Program-made: the position numbers and the translations under genes
Part shown: positions 16,466-26,290 of the stretch, piece by piece
Layout: every line of letters begins with the position of its first letter
Position numbering within the stretch: the first letter of the stretch is position 1
Source of the DNA: Pinirhizobacter soli
GTDB taxonomy: Bacteria; Pseudomonadota; Gammaproteobacteria; Xanthomonadales; Rhodanobacteraceae
Assembly (NCBI RefSeq): GCF_015905305.1
Contig: NZ_JADZLQ010000001.1
Coordinates: forward strand, 2,132,599 to 2,196,598
Length of the DNA: 64,000 bases
Direction: 5' to 3'
The notes under the pieces: generated by a model
Database searches by the model: none
Seen by the model: only the letters and a program-made list of their open reading frames with translations
Told to the model about the DNA's origin: nothing

Positions 16466-17877
16466 GCGCCCGTACCCTGCTGGACAAACTCTGGGACGCC
16501 CACCAGGTGGTGGCCGAAACCGCCGCCACCCCGGGCGTGCTGTACGTCGACCTGCACCTTGTGCACGAAGTGACCTCACCCCAGGCCTTCGACGAACTGC
16601 GCTCGCGCGGGCTCACCGTGCGCCGCCGCGACCGCACGCTGGCCACGCTCGACCACTCCACGCCCACGCTTCCCGCAGGCGCCGACGGCCGCCGTCCGTA
16701 CTACACGCCGGAAGCGGAAAGCCAGGTGGCCAAGCTCGAGGCGAACGTCGCGGAGTTCGGCATTGACCTGTTGGGTTGGGACAGTCCCGACCGCGGCATC
16801 GTCCACGTGGCGGGTCCCGAGGTGGGTGCCACCCATCCGGGCATGACCATCGTCTGCGGTGACAGCCATACCGCCACCCACGGCGCTTTCGGTTCGCTGG
16901 CCTTCGGCATCGGCACCACCGAGGTCGGCCACGTGCTGGCCACGCAGTGCCTGCTGCAGCGCAAGCCGAAATCCCTGGCCATCCACGTGGAGGGAACACT
17001 GCAGCGCGGCGTGACCGCCAAGGATCTGATCCTGCACATCATCGGCCGCATCGGCATTGGCGGCGGCACCGGCCACGTCATCGAATACCGCGGCTCGACC
17101 ATTCGCGCGCTGTCGATGGAAGAGCGCATGACGGTCTGCAACATGTCGATCGAAGCCGGCGCCCGGGCAGGCCTCATCGCCCCCGACGACACCACCTTCG
17201 CCTGGCTGGAAGGCCGTGAACGCGCGCCGAAGGGCGCGGCCTGGGACCAGGCCGTGGCGCACTGGCGCACGTTGGGTTCCGACGAGGGCGCCAAGTACGA
17301 CCAGGACGTCCATATCGACGCCAGCGCCATCACGCCCAGCGTCACCTATGGCACCCATCCGGGCATGGTGATGCCCATTGCCGCCAATGTGCCCAAGGCC
17401 GCCGACGCGCTGGAGCAGAAAGCGCTGGACTACATGCGTGTCACCCCCGGCAAGCCGATGGCCGGTGAGCACGTGGATGTCGTCTTCATCGGCAGCTGCA
17501 CCAATGCGCGGCTGTCGGACCTGCACGCCGCCGCGGACATCCTGCGTGGACGCAAGGTAGCGGGCCACGTGCGCATGCTGGTGGTGCCAGGCTCGGAAAA
17601 AGTGCGCCGCGAAGCCGAGGCTGCCGGCCTGCACGAGGTATTCCGCGCCGCAGGCGCCGAATGGCGCGAACCGGGTTGCTCGATGTGCATCGCCATGAAC
17701 GGCGACCTGGCCCAGCCGGGCCAGCTGGTGGTGAGCACGTCCAACCGCAACTTCGAAGGCCGACAGGGCAAGGGCGCACGTACCGTGCTCGCCAGCCCGC
17801 TGGTCGCCGCGGCGTCGGCTATTGCCGGCGTGGTGGCCGATCCCCGTGACTATCTCGACCAGGAGGCCGCCGCATGA
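16462..17877 (+). CDS. leuC: 3-isopropylmalate dehydratase large subunit
   Basis: Aconitase-family large subunit, 471 aa, which with LeuD isomerises 2- to 3-isopropylmalate. The [4Fe-4S] ligands are visible: Cys near 346 in [12 protein letters not shown], and Cys 406 and 409 in PGCSMC. Also [14 protein letters not shown] and [12 protein letters not shown]. It starts in an ATGA overlap with ilvE and ends in another with leuD, so it is fully embedded in the operon. Confidence 0.96.
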   Translation: MSARTLLDKLWDAHQVVAETAATPGVLYVDLHLVHEVTSPQAFDELRSRGLTVRRRDRTLATLDHSTPTLPAGADGRRPYYTPEAESQVAKLEANVAEFGIDLLGWDSPDRGIVHVAGPEVGATHPGMTIVCGDSHTATHGAFGSLAFGIGTTEVGHVLATQCLLQRKPKSLAIHVEGTLQRGVTAKDLILHIIGRIGIGGGTGHVIEYRGSTIRALSMEERMTVCNMSIEAGARAGLIAPDDTTFAWLEGRERAPKGAAWDQAVAHWRTLGSDEGAKYDQDVHIDASAITPSVTYGTHPGMVMPIAANVPKAADALEQKALDYMRVTPGKPMAGEHVDVVFIGSCTNARLSDLHAAADILRGRKVAGHVRMLVVPGSEKVRREAEAAGLHEVFRAAGAEWREPGCSMCIAMNGDLAQPGQLVVSTSNRNFEGRQGKGARTVLASPLVAAASAIAGVVADPRDYLDQEAAA

Positions 17878-18467
17878 GCAGCTCGCGACCGCTGGCCTAC
17901 GTGCACTCCCGCACGGCGGTGCTGGCCAATGAGAACATCGACACCGACCGCATCATCCCGGCGCGCTTCCTGACCACCACCGAGCGCACGGGCCTGGGCA
18001 AACATGCTTTCGAAGACTGGCGCTACCTGGCCGATGGCTCGGACAACCCGGATTTCGCGCTGAACAAACCCGCGGCCCGCGGCTGCCAGATCATCGTGGC
18101 CGGCCACAACTTCGGTTGCGGCTCCTCGCGCGAGCATGCGCCCTGGGCCTTGCTGGACTACGGCATCACCGCGGTGATCTCCAGCGAGATCGCCGACATC
18201 TTCCGCGGCAACTCACTGAAGAACGGCCTGCTGGCCGTGGTGGTGAGCCCTGCCGAACACCGCTGGCTGCTGGAGCATCCGGGCACGGAACTGCGCATCG
18301 ACGTTGCCGCCGGCAGCATCCGCCTGCCCGACGGCGGCGAGATCCGCTTCGAACTGGATGAATTCTCGCGCCACTGCCTGTTGAACGGCGTGGACCAGCT
18401 CGGCTTCCTGCTGCGGCAGGACAACGCCATTACCGCATTCGAAAAGAACCTGGAGCAGGCCGCATGA
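17874..18467 (+). CDS. leuD: 3-isopropylmalate dehydratase small subunit
   Basis: Swivel-domain subunit partnering LeuC, 197 aa. The family signatures [15 protein letters not shown] and [17 protein letters not shown] are present. Both ends overlap neighbours by ATGA (leuC upstream, leuB downstream), which fits stoichiometric co-translation with LeuC. Confidence 0.95.
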   Translation: MSSSRPLAYVHSRTAVLANENIDTDRIIPARFLTTTERTGLGKHAFEDWRYLADGSDNPDFALNKPAARGCQIIVAGHNFGCGSSREHAPWALLDYGITAVISSEIADIFRGNSLKNGLLAVVVSPAEHRWLLEHPGTELRIDVAAGSIRLPDGGEIRFELDEFSRHCLLNGVDQLGFLLRQDNAITAFEKNLEQAA

Positions 18468-19528
18468 AGGCGACCATCGTGGTATTGCCCGGCGACGGCA
18501 TCGGCCCGGAAGTGGCGGCTGCAGGCGTGGCTGTGCTCAAGGCCGTGGCCGAGCGCTACGGCCATGAATTCTCCTTCGACCAGCAGTTGATCGGCGGCGC
18601 CGCCATCGACGCCGTCGGCGATCCGCTTCCAGCCGCCACCCGTGCGGCTTGCGAGAAGGCCGACGCGGTGCTGCTGGGTGCCGTGGGCGGGCCCAAATGG
18701 TCCGACCCGAACGCGCCGGTGCGCCCCGAGCAGGGCCTGCTGGCGATCCGCAAGGCGCTGGGCGTATTCGCCAACGTGCGGCCGCTGAAACTGCATCCGC
18801 GCAGTGCGGCGCTGTCGCCACTGAAGCCTGAGAAGACCAAGGGCGTGGACCTGGTGTTTATCCGCGAACTCACCGGCGGCATCTATTTCGGTGCCAAGAC
18901 GCGCTCGGACACCGACGCCACCGACGAGTGCCGCTATACCGTCGTGGAAATCGAGCGGGTGATGCGCCACGCCTTCGAACTGGCCCGCACGCGGCGCAGG
19001 AAGGTGACCTCGGTGGACAAGGCCAACGTGCTGGAAACTTCGCGCCTGTGGCGCTCGGTGGCCATACGCATCGGCCAGGAATACCCGGATGTTTCACTCG
19101 AGCACCAGCTGGTGGATTCGATGGCCATGCTGCTGCTGACGCGTCCTGCCGACTACGACGTGATCGTCACCGAGAACATGTTCGGCGACATCCTCACTGA
19201 CGAAGGCGCGGTGCTTGCCGGTTCCCTGGGGCTGTTGCCCTCCGCTTCGCTGGGGGAAAAACCCTGCGGTCTGTACGAGCCGATCCATGGCTCGGCACCG
19301 GACATCGCAGGCTTAGGCCTGGCCAATCCACTGGGCACCATCCTGTCCACCGCGATGCTGCTGCGCCATTCGCTGAACCTGCCCACCGAGGCGGCGCTGG
19401 TGGAAGCGGCCGTCGACGCTGTGCTCGAGCACGGCAACCTCACCCGCGACGTCGGCGGCACGGCCAGCACGCAAGACGTGCTCGATGCCGTGCTCGATGC
19501 CTGCAACGCGAAAGCGGAGGCTGCATGA
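18464..19528 (+). CDS. leuB: 3-isopropylmalate dehydrogenase
   Basis: NAD-dependent oxidative decarboxylation of 3-isopropylmalate to 2-oxoisocaproate. 354 aa. GDGIGPEV at the N-terminus, [12 protein letters not shown] near 130, [14 protein letters not shown] and the adenine-binding [12 protein letters not shown] segment identify LeuB rather than isocitrate dehydrogenase. Overlaps leuD and ilvD by ATGA at each end. Confidence 0.96.
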   Translation: MKATIVVLPGDGIGPEVAAAGVAVLKAVAERYGHEFSFDQQLIGGAAIDAVGDPLPAATRAACEKADAVLLGAVGGPKWSDPNAPVRPEQGLLAIRKALGVFANVRPLKLHPRSAALSPLKPEKTKGVDLVFIRELTGGIYFGAKTRSDTDATDECRYTVVEIERVMRHAFELARTRRRKVTSVDKANVLETSRLWRSVAIRIGQEYPDVSLEHQLVDSMAMLLLTRPADYDVIVTENMFGDILTDEGAVLAGSLGLLPSASLGEKPCGLYEPIHGSAPDIAGLGLANPLGTILSTAMLLRHSLNLPTEAALVEAAVDAVLEHGNLTRDVGGTASTQDVLDAVLDACNAKAEAA

Positions 19529-21282
19529 ATACGAAGAAGATCCCCATCGCGCTGCGCAGCGACGCGATCAAGACCGGCCCCGACCGTGCACCGGCACGCG
19601 CCATGCTGCGCGCCACGGGCCTGGACGACGATGCCATCGCCCGTCCGATGGTGGCCATCGTGCATAGCTGGTCCAACGTCTCCCCCTGCAACCTCAACCT
19701 GCGCGATCTTGCCGAAGCCGCGGCCGAAGGCGTGCGTGCAGCCGGTGGCACCCCGGTGGAGTTCAACACCATTGCGGTGACCGACGGCATCGCCATGGGC
19801 ACCTCGGGAATGCGTGCCTCGCTGGTGAGCCGCGAGCTGATCACCGACTCGATCGAACTTGCCGTGGACGGCCACTGCCTGGATGCGATGGTGGTGCTGT
19901 GCGGTTGCGACAAAACCATACCCGCTGCGGCGATGGCGCTGGCGCGGCTGAATATTCCTGGTGTGGCGCTCTACGGCGGCAGCATCGACCACGGCACCCT
20001 CAACGGCAAGTCGATCACCGTGCAGGAAGTGTTCGAAGCCGTCGGTGCGCATGGTGCGGGCAAGATCGACGATGCCGAGCTTGCCGACGTCGAGCGCCAC
20101 GCCTGCCCTGGCGCCGGTGCCTGCGGTGGCCAGTTCACCGCCAACACCATGGCCATGGTGTTGACCACGCTGGGCCTCACACCCGTGGGCCTGAACGACA
20201 TCGCCGCCACGGATCCTGCCAAGCGTGATGCGGCGCGCCGCTGCGGCGAACTTGCCATGGAAAACCTGATTGCCGGCCGCAAGCCACGCGACATCCTCAC
20301 CCGCCCCGCCTTCGACAATGCCGCGCGCATGGTCGCCGCCACCGCCGGATCCACCAATGCGGTGCTGCACCTGCTGGCCATTGCCCACGAGGCGCGCGTG
20401 GCGCTGTCCATCGAAGACTTCGAACCGGCCTCGGTGCATACGCCGGTGATCGCCGACCTGAAACCCGGCGGCAAGTACAGCGCCGTGGAACTGACCGCCG
20501 CCGGTGGCACCGCCATCGTGGCGCAGGAACTGCGCAAGGCCGGCATGCTCAAGGACACCCCGACCGTCACCGGCCACACCCTGTTCGCCGACCTCGACGC
20601 CGCGCCCACGGCCACCACCGGCCAGGACGTGGTGCGCACGGTTGCCAACCCGCTCAAGCCGCGCGGTGGCTACAGCATCCTCTACGGCAACCTGTCGCCT
20701 GAAGGCTGCATCCTGAAACTCGCCGGCCACGGCCGCACCAGCCATGCGGGCCCCGCCCGCGTGTTCGAAAGCGAGGAGGAGGCGTTCGCCGCCGTGCAGG
20801 CGGGCAGGATCCGCGCCGGTGACGTGATGGTGATTCGCAACGAAGGCCCCGCCGGCGGCCCCGGCATGCGCGAAATGCTGGCCGTCACCGCGGCACTGGT
20901 CGGCCGCGGCCTGGGCAACGACGTGGCGCTGATCACCGATGGCCGCTTCAGCGGCGCCACGCACGGCTTCATGGTGGGCCACATCGCTCCGGAAGCAGCG
21001 CGTGGCGGACCCATCGCACTGCTGCGCGAGGGCGATGCGATCTTCATCGACGCCGGTACCCGCGAACTTCGCACCGACGCCGACCTCGCCGCACGCCGCG
21101 GCAGCTGGCGTCCGCCGGCACCGAAGGTCACCCGCGGCGCGCTGGCCAAGTTCGCCCGGCTGGTGGGTTCGGCCGCCGAAGGCGCCGTAACCACCGCCTT
21201 CGAAGACACCGAAGCGCCCGTACCCGCCAGCCGTCCCGCTCGCGACGAAGAACGCTTTACCCAGGCCTTGATCGGCAATTGA
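19525..21282 (+). CDS. ilvD: Dihydroxy-acid dehydratase
   Basis: Fe-S dehydratase that makes 2-oxo acids for valine and isoleucine, and the precursor for leucine. 585 aa. Cluster cysteines lie in CGCDKT (near 126) and [16 protein letters not shown] (near 193-208); the C-terminal [17 protein letters not shown] is the family signature. Starts in an ATGA overlap with leuB. It ends 50 bases before ilvC, the first real gap since leuA-ilvE. Confidence 0.95.
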   Translation: MNTKKIPIALRSDAIKTGPDRAPARAMLRATGLDDDAIARPMVAIVHSWSNVSPCNLNLRDLAEAAAEGVRAAGGTPVEFNTIAVTDGIAMGTSGMRASLVSRELITDSIELAVDGHCLDAMVVLCGCDKTIPAAAMALARLNIPGVALYGGSIDHGTLNGKSITVQEVFEAVGAHGAGKIDDAELADVERHACPGAGACGGQFTANTMAMVLTTLGLTPVGLNDIAATDPAKRDAARRCGELAMENLIAGRKPRDILTRPAFDNAARMVAATAGSTNAVLHLLAIAHEARVALSIEDFEPASVHTPVIADLKPGGKYSAVELTAAGGTAIVAQELRKAGMLKDTPTVTGHTLFADLDAAPTATTGQDVVRTVANPLKPRGGYSILYGNLSPEGCILKLAGHGRTSHAGPARVFESEEEAFAAVQAGRIRAGDVMVIRNEGPAGGPGMREMLAVTAALVGRGLGNDVALITDGRFSGATHGFMVGHIAPEAARGGPIALLREGDAIFIDAGTRELRTDADLAARRGSWRPPAPKVTRGALAKFARLVGSAAEGAVTTAFEDTEAPVPASRPARDEERFTQALIGN

Positions 21283-21332
21283 AGTCTCGCGGCACCCTAA
21301 GCCGCCCCTGCATGCATCTTCCGGAGAATGTA

Positions 21333-22352
21333 ATGACCGACACGCAAGCCACCACCGCCCCTCTCGCCCGCGCACGCATCGCCGTGCTCGGCTACGGCAG
21401 CCAGGGCCGCGCGCACGCGCTGAACCTCAAGGACTCCGGCCTGGACGTCGTGGTGGGTCTGCGCCCCGGCGGCCCTTCGTGGAACCGCGCCTATGTCGAC
21501 GGCTTCGCCGTGGCCGAGCCTGGCGAAGCGGTGCGCGGCGCGGACCTGGTGGCCGTGCTCACACCGGACATGGTGCAGCCGGACCTCTACCGCCACGCCA
21601 TCGAGGCCAACATCAAGCCGGGCGCGGCCTTGCTGTTCGCCCACGGCTTCAACATCCATTTCGGCCAGATCAAACCCCGCGCGGATATCGACGTGATCCT
21701 GGTGGCGCCCAAGGGCCCGGGCGCGCTGGTGCGCCGTGAATACGAGATCGGCCGCGGCGTGCCGTGCCTCTTCGCCGTGCACCAGGATGCCACCGGCAAG
21801 GCAGCGGAGAAGGCCCAGTCGTATGCCGCGGGTATCGGCGGCGCGCGCGCCATGCTGATCGAAACCGACTTCAAGGAAGAAACCGAGACCGACCTCTTCG
21901 GCGAACAGGCCGTGCTTTGCGGCGGCGCCACGGAGCTGGTGATCAAGGGCTTTGAAACCCTCACCGAAGCCGGCTACCGCCCGGAAATCGCCTACTACGA
22001 GGTGATGCACGAGCTGAAGCTGATCGTCGACCTGTTCTACGAAGGCGGCATCAAGCGGATGCTGGAATTCGTCTCCGAAACCGCCCAGTACGGCGACTAC
22101 ACGCGCGGCCCTCGGGTGATCGACGCCAGCACCAAGGAGCGCATGAAGGAGGTATTGAAGGACATCCAGGACGGCACCTTCGCCAGGGAATGGACGGCCG
22201 AATACCAGGCTGGCCTTCCCAACTACAAGAGGTTCAAGCAGGCCGACCTTGATCATCCGATCGAGAAGGTCGGCGCGGCGCTCCGTGCCCGCATGCCGTG
22301 GCTGCAGGGTTCGAAAGATCCGACCCCGGCGGCACCCGCCCCGGCACCATGA
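21333..22352 (+). CDS. ilvC: Ketol-acid reductoisomerase, class I
   Basis: Converts acetolactate and acetohydroxybutyrate to dihydroxy acids with NADPH and Mg2+. 339 aa, the short class I form, unlike the ~490-aa class II enzyme of E. coli. Rossmann loop [17 protein letters not shown] starts at residue 20; metal ligands lie in [22 protein letters not shown] and [24 protein letters not shown] upstream fixes ATG 21333; a longer frame from 21279 adds non-homologous residues. A Pro/Ala tail ends the protein. Confidence 0.95.
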   Translation: MTDTQATTAPLARARIAVLGYGSQGRAHALNLKDSGLDVVVGLRPGGPSWNRAYVDGFAVAEPGEAVRGADLVAVLTPDMVQPDLYRHAIEANIKPGAALLFAHGFNIHFGQIKPRADIDVILVAPKGPGALVRREYEIGRGVPCLFAVHQDATGKAAEKAQSYAAGIGGARAMLIETDFKEETETDLFGEQAVLCGGATELVIKGFETLTEAGYRPEIAYYEVMHELKLIVDLFYEGGIKRMLEFVSETAQYGDYTRGPRVIDASTKERMKEVLKDIQDGTFAREWTAEYQAGLPNYKRFKQADLDHPIEKVGAALRARMPWLQGSKDPTPAAPAPAP

Positions 22353-22360
22353 CGCACCCA

Positions 22361-22384
22361 CGCCGGCGTGCTTGCACGCCGGCG
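22361..22384 (+). terminator. GC-rich hairpin between ilvC and ilvB
   Basis: CGCCGGCGTG (22361-22370), loop CTTG, CACGCCGGCG (22375-22384): ten perfect pairs starting 8 bases after ilvC. There is no U-tract, so partial termination, RNA 3'-end protection or processing are all possible. Confidence 0.5.
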
Positions 22385-22446
22385 CTTAGGGCGTTCGCCA
22401 GGAAGCACTGGATCTCCTTGACGAAAGCTTTCCCCAAAGGACTCAT

Positions 22447-24318
22447 GTGAACGCGCAACTGGATACCCCCGGCGACATTAGCTCCAAGATCCATCCCCGC
22501 GCAGGGCAGGCACTGACCGGCGCCGATGTCGTGGTGCAGGTACTGGCCGACGAAGGCCTGGATGTACTGTTTGGTTATTCCGGCGGCGCCATCCTGCCGG
22601 TGTACGACGCGATCTTCCGTCACAACCTCGAGAACCTCCGTGCGGATGGCAGCGAGCCGCTGCCACTCATCGTCCCTGCCAACGAGCAGGGCGCGTGCTT
22701 CATGGCCGCAGGTTATGCGCGCGCCTCGGGCAAGGTGGGTGCGGCGCTCGTCACATCGGGCCCTGGCGCCACCAATGCAGTCACCCCGGTGCGCGACTGC
22801 ACCGCCGACTCCATTCCGCTGGTGGTGATCAGCGGCCAGGTGCCCACCGCGTCCATCGGCACCGATGCTTTCCAGGAGGCGCCGATCAGCACCATCATGG
22901 GAGCCTGTGCCAAGCACGTGTTCCTGGTGACCGACGCCAGTGCGCTTGAGGCCACCTTGCGCACGGCGTTCTACATCGCCCGCAGCGGCCGCCCCGGCCC
23001 GGTAGTGGTGGATATTCCCAAGGACGTGCAAAACACCGTGGTTACCTTCGAAGGCGCCGGGGAGTTGCCGGTGCCCGGTTACCGCGCGCGCCTGCGCGCC
23101 ATCGAGCAGACGCCGCTTAGCGATGCCCGCTGCGCGGAATTCTTCGCCGCGCTCAAGGCATCGAGCCGGCCGCTGATCTACGCCGGCGGCGGCATCATCA
23201 CCGATGGGGCCCGCGATGCGTTGCGTGATTTCGCGCACAGCTTCGGCCTTCCCGTGACCACCACGCTGATGGGCATCGGTGGCTACGACACCACCGATCC
23301 GCTCGCCCTGCACATGCTGGGCATGCACGGCACGGCCTATGCCAACTATGCGGTGGACGATTGCGATTTCATCTTTGCGCTCGGCGCCCGTTTCGATGAT
23401 CGCGTTGTTGGGGTACCCGACAAGTTCGCGCCGCTTGCCAGGACCATTGCCCAGATCGACATCGACCCAGCGGAGATCGGCAAGGTCAAACAGGCCGACT
23501 GGTTCCACACCGGCACCTTGCGTACGTCGCTCGAACGCCTGCGCGCATGGGGTATTGCCCATGGCTTCCAGGCGAACTATTCCGCCTGGCACGAACACAT
23601 CGGGCAACTTAAGTCACGGCACCGCCTCGACTACGACCGGCAAAGCGCGCTGATCCAGCCCTACGCGGTGATCGAGGCGATCAACCGCATCACCCGGGGG
23701 CACGCCATCATCAGCACAGGCGTGGGCCAGCACCAGATGTGGTCGGCGCAGTACTTCGATTTCTGCGAACCCCGCCGCTGGCTGACCTCCGGATCGATGG
23801 GAACGATGGGCTTCGGCTTGCCCGCCGCCATCGGCGCGCAATTCGCGCGGCCGGACCTGGTGGTGATCGACGTCGACGGCGATGCATCGATCCGCATGAA
23901 CCTGGGGGAGCTGGAAACCGTCACCACCTACAACCTGCCGGTGAAGGTGGTGGTGCTGAACAATGTCGGTGACGGCATGGTGCGGCAGTGGCAGAAACTC
24001 TTCTTCAAGGGAAGGTTCTCAGCTTCGGACAAAAGCCTGCACAAGAAGGATTTCGTCAAGGCCGCCGAGGCCGATGGCTTCGGCTGGGCGCAGCGCCTGG
24101 ACGATCCGGCGGCCATCGAATCCACCATCGCGCAATTCCTCGCCTTCGAAGGCCCCGCCTTCCTTGAAGTGATGATCGATCCCGATGCCGGGGTGTACCC
24201 GATGGTCGGCCCAGGCGCCTGCTATGCCCAGATGGTTACTGGCGACTTCATCGCCAGCCGCGATGAAGTGCCTGCCGCACCGCTCCCCACTGTCGCCAGT
24301 CCCACGGGAATGTTTTGA
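22447..24318 (+). CDS. ilvB: Acetolactate synthase large subunit
   Basis: ThDP enzyme forming acetolactate or acetohydroxybutyrate. 623 aa. N-terminal GADVVVQVLADEGLDVLFGYSGGAILPVYD with the catalytic Glu in VPANEQGACFMA, and the ThDP-Mg motif GDGDASIRMN-like segment (VIDVDGDASIRMNLGELET). GTG 22447 follows AAAGGACTCAT; the overlapping ATG at 22445 is out of frame and immediately stops. It is 94 bases downstream of ilvC, with a hairpin between, and adjoins the regulatory-subunit gene. Could equally be called ilvG. Confidence 0.94.
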   Translation: MNAQLDTPGDISSKIHPRAGQALTGADVVVQVLADEGLDVLFGYSGGAILPVYDAIFRHNLENLRADGSEPLPLIVPANEQGACFMAAGYARASGKVGAALVTSGPGATNAVTPVRDCTADSIPLVVISGQVPTASIGTDAFQEAPISTIMGACAKHVFLVTDASALEATLRTAFYIARSGRPGPVVVDIPKDVQNTVVTFEGAGELPVPGYRARLRAIEQTPLSDARCAEFFAALKASSRPLIYAGGGIITDGARDALRDFAHSFGLPVTTTLMGIGGYDTTDPLALHMLGMHGTAYANYAVDDCDFIFALGARFDDRVVGVPDKFAPLARTIAQIDIDPAEIGKVKQADWFHTGTLRTSLERLRAWGIAHGFQANYSAWHEHIGQLKSRHRLDYDRQSALIQPYAVIEAINRITRGHAIISTGVGQHQMWSAQYFDFCEPRRWLTSGSMGTMGFGLPAAIGAQFARPDLVVIDVDGDASIRMNLGELETVTTYNLPVKVVVLNNVGDGMVRQWQKLFFKGRFSASDKSLHKKDFVKAAEADGFGWAQRLDDPAAIESTIAQFLAFEGPAFLEVMIDPDAGVYPMVGPGACYAQMVTGDFIASRDEVPAAPLPTVASPTGMF

Positions 24319-24320
24319 GC

Positions 24321-24773
24321 ATGAGGCACCTGATTTCGATCCTGCTGCAAAATGAAGCCGGCGCACTGGCGCGCGTGGCGGGCCTCTTCGCCGCGCGCGG
24401 CTACAACATCGAATCGCTCACCGTGGCGGCCACCGGCGATGAGGAAGCCTCGCGGCTTTCACTGGTGGTGTATGGCGACGACGCCGTGGTGGAGCAGATC
24501 GTCAAGCAGTCGCGCAAGCTGGTGGATGTGATCAGCATCGAGGAGCTCACCACCCGCCAGCACGTGGAGCGCGAGCTGGTCGTCGTGCGCTTCGCAGCCT
24601 CGGGCTTGGCCTGGGCCAACAGCCATGCCCGCGTGCTTTCCAGCGGCAGCGATCAGTGCGTGGCCGAATTCAGCGGGCATGCCGACGATGTGGACGAGTT
24701 CCTTACCCAGTTGGCTATCCGGGCCACGGTGCACGATGTGGCACGCAGCGGGTTGGCCGCGCTCGCTTCCTAG
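24321..24773 (+). CDS. ilvH: Acetolactate synthase small (regulatory) subunit
   Basis: 150-aa ACT-domain subunit giving valine feedback and full activity to the large subunit. HLISILLQNEAGALARVAGL then FAARGYNIESLTV is the conserved ACT start; the C-terminal domain follows from about residue 80. ATG 24321 lies 2 bases after the ilvB stop; a TTG at 24315 overlapping ilvB is the alternative. Its length (about 160 in E. coli IlvH) argues against the short IlvM. Last gene of the operon; seven T follow the stop but without a strong stem. Confidence 0.93.
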   Translation: MRHLISILLQNEAGALARVAGLFAARGYNIESLTVAATGDEEASRLSLVVYGDDAVVEQIVKQSRKLVDVISIEELTTRQHVERELVVVRFAASGLAWANSHARVLSSGSDQCVAEFSGHADDVDEFLTQLAIRATVHDVARSGLAALAS

Positions 24774-24836
24774 GATTTTTTTCCGACAGTTAGGCTGCCG
24801 CGGCCGGACGATTCCTGGTCGCGGCGGTTTGCACGT

Positions 24837-26123
24837 ATGCGTAGGGTTGGGTTTCCCGAATCAGCCTATGGGTCCCAATGCATGCTTTCATCAACTGTTC
24901 CCGGCGTCGACACTTCGCCCTGCATCCTGACTCAGATGGGCACCTTGTCAGGGTTAGCCGACGAAATCCCAAGCATCCAGGGCAGCGATCGTTCCCAGCC
25001 GCATACGGTGTCGATGGAAGCCGTCACCAATGTACCCAGCCCGTTGCTCCGGAAAGCGGTGGCCGCGATCGTGGGGGACAAGCCCGATGACATAGCCGAT
25101 CGCATAGCCGGCGAACTTGCCGGGGCGCACGTGTCCCCCCAGGAGCTGGACACCCTGCTTTGCCGTGCCACGAGCCGCGATGCCTGGACCAACGTTGCAC
25201 GCTATGCGCTACGCGATGGTTTTCCTTCAGGCCTGGTGACGCTCGCGCTTAATCTCTGGGGCTTCGAGGGTTTCGCCCAGCTTACTGGCAGTACCGCCGC
25301 AGCGGCCGCCCTGTATGGCGCCAGCCTCGGTTCGGCGATCGTCGTGCTCGATGAAGTGTTCCGGCACATGTTCGAAGGCATGACATACACGCCGGCAGAG
25401 CTGGCCTCGCCAGTGCCCATGGTCCCGTACCTCACTGCCACGACCCTTCCCTTGACGTTCCGCAACTTCGTGCGCGCACTCACCCATGTGTCCCTGGTGC
25501 TGGCCGGCAGGCCGGACCTCGTGGCCAATGTCGACAATGGCATCGAAATCGCAGGCGGCATGCTTGCCACCATAACCACGGGCCATGCCATGGAGCGGCT
25601 TTCCCTTCCCGGGGAGCTCGAACGCCAGTGCGGGATATTGATGCGTGATGACATGGTTTCCGTCATCGGGCAACTTCGCGAGGGACGCGCAGCCCACACA
25701 GGCCGCCTTGCACGGCAGGCTGGATGGGCGGCGCTATGCGCCGTGGTGGATTTACCGGCAGGCCTGCGCAAGCTCGCTACGCCGGTTGGGGTCGTCACGG
25801 TGGCAACGCTCGCCGCATTCGTGCCCGCGGCAGTGTCCGCCATGGCCGCCACCCAGGACGCCATTCATGACGACACCCCCGGAATCCCGGAGGCTGGCGC
25901 GCAACTGGCGCGCGTGGGCGTGTTGTTTTCCGCCTATCTCCTGCTTGCGGGGGGCACCCGCTATGCCGCGCCGGCCTTTGGCAAGGTTGGCGCCGCCCTG
26001 AATCGTGTGGGAAGCGCCTGCCTGACTGCAGCATCACGAACGGCTTCCAATCACTTCACACCGAATCCGGGATGGTTCGGACTTCCCCACCTGAGGAATT
26101 CCCCATGCCCAACAATCCCATGA
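24837..26123 (+). CDS. Unrecognised 428-aa protein with hydrophobic segments
   Basis: I do not recognise this protein. The N-terminal ~60 residues are Ser/Thr/Pro-rich and polar with no Sec signal. A helical region follows (LLRKAVAAIVGDKPDDIADR), then long Ala/Gly/Leu-rich hydrophobic stretches at about 127-167, 195-225, 275-315 and 340-360 that could be membrane-inserting or buried helices. The start is uncertain: ATG 24882, 24936 or 25011 are in-frame alternatives and none has a good ribosome site. It is 63 bases after ilvH on the same strand but functionally unrelated. Its 3' end overlaps the next small gene by 19 bp. A secreted effector-like protein is possible but unsupported. Confidence 0.6.
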   Translation: MRRVGFPESAYGSQCMLSSTVPGVDTSPCILTQMGTLSGLADEIPSIQGSDRSQPHTVSMEAVTNVPSPLLRKAVAAIVGDKPDDIADRIAGELAGAHVSPQELDTLLCRATSRDAWTNVARYALRDGFPSGLVTLALNLWGFEGFAQLTGSTAAAAALYGASLGSAIVVLDEVFRHMFEGMTYTPAELASPVPMVPYLTATTLPLTFRNFVRALTHVSLVLAGRPDLVANVDNGIEIAGGMLATITTGHAMERLSLPGELERQCGILMRDDMVSVIGQLREGRAAHTGRLARQAGWAALCAVVDLPAGLRKLATPVGVVTVATLAAFVPAAVSAMAATQDAIHDDTPGIPEAGAQLARVGVLFSAYLLLAGGTRYAAPAFGKVGAALNRVGSACLTAASRTASNHFTPNPGWFGLPHLRNSPCPTIP

Positions 26124-26257
26124 ACCCCCAGCCACCCATCGCTGAACCCGGCAAGGAACGTCCCGACGGCGACATTCGGGAGCCCGGCCACTACAAGCCC
26201 GAGCACGACGCTGACCCGGACGTCGGCGATCAAGAAGTTGATGAAGATGAGATCTAA
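26105..26257 (+). CDS. Small acidic, proline-rich protein (50 aa)
   Basis: 50 residues starting MPNNPMNPQPPIAEPGKERP and ending DVGDQEVDEDEI. Strongly acidic, Pro-rich, no hydrophobic segment, so probably disordered. GAGGAA lies 7 bases before the ATG, a good ribosome site. It overlaps the end of the preceding unknown gene by 19 bp. Function unknown; similar short Pro/Asp-rich proteins are frequently annotated as hypothetical in Xanthomonadales (from memory, not searched). Confidence 0.6.
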   Translation: MPNNPMNPQPPIAEPGKERPDGDIREPGHYKPEHDADPDVGDQEVDEDEI

Positions 26258-26290
26258 CGCTTAACCGTGACATCGCGCGGCGCTAGACTC

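Noticed and set aside
19153-21375. 740-aa minus-strand frame opposite leuB/ilvD
   Set aside because: Shadow of ilvD; long antisense frames are expected at this GC content.
24776-24830. Strong terminator after ilvH
   Set aside because: The T7 run has only a weak stem before it, and the later GCCGCGGCC/GGTCGCGGC hairpin has a G-U pair and no U-tract; not listed as a terminator.
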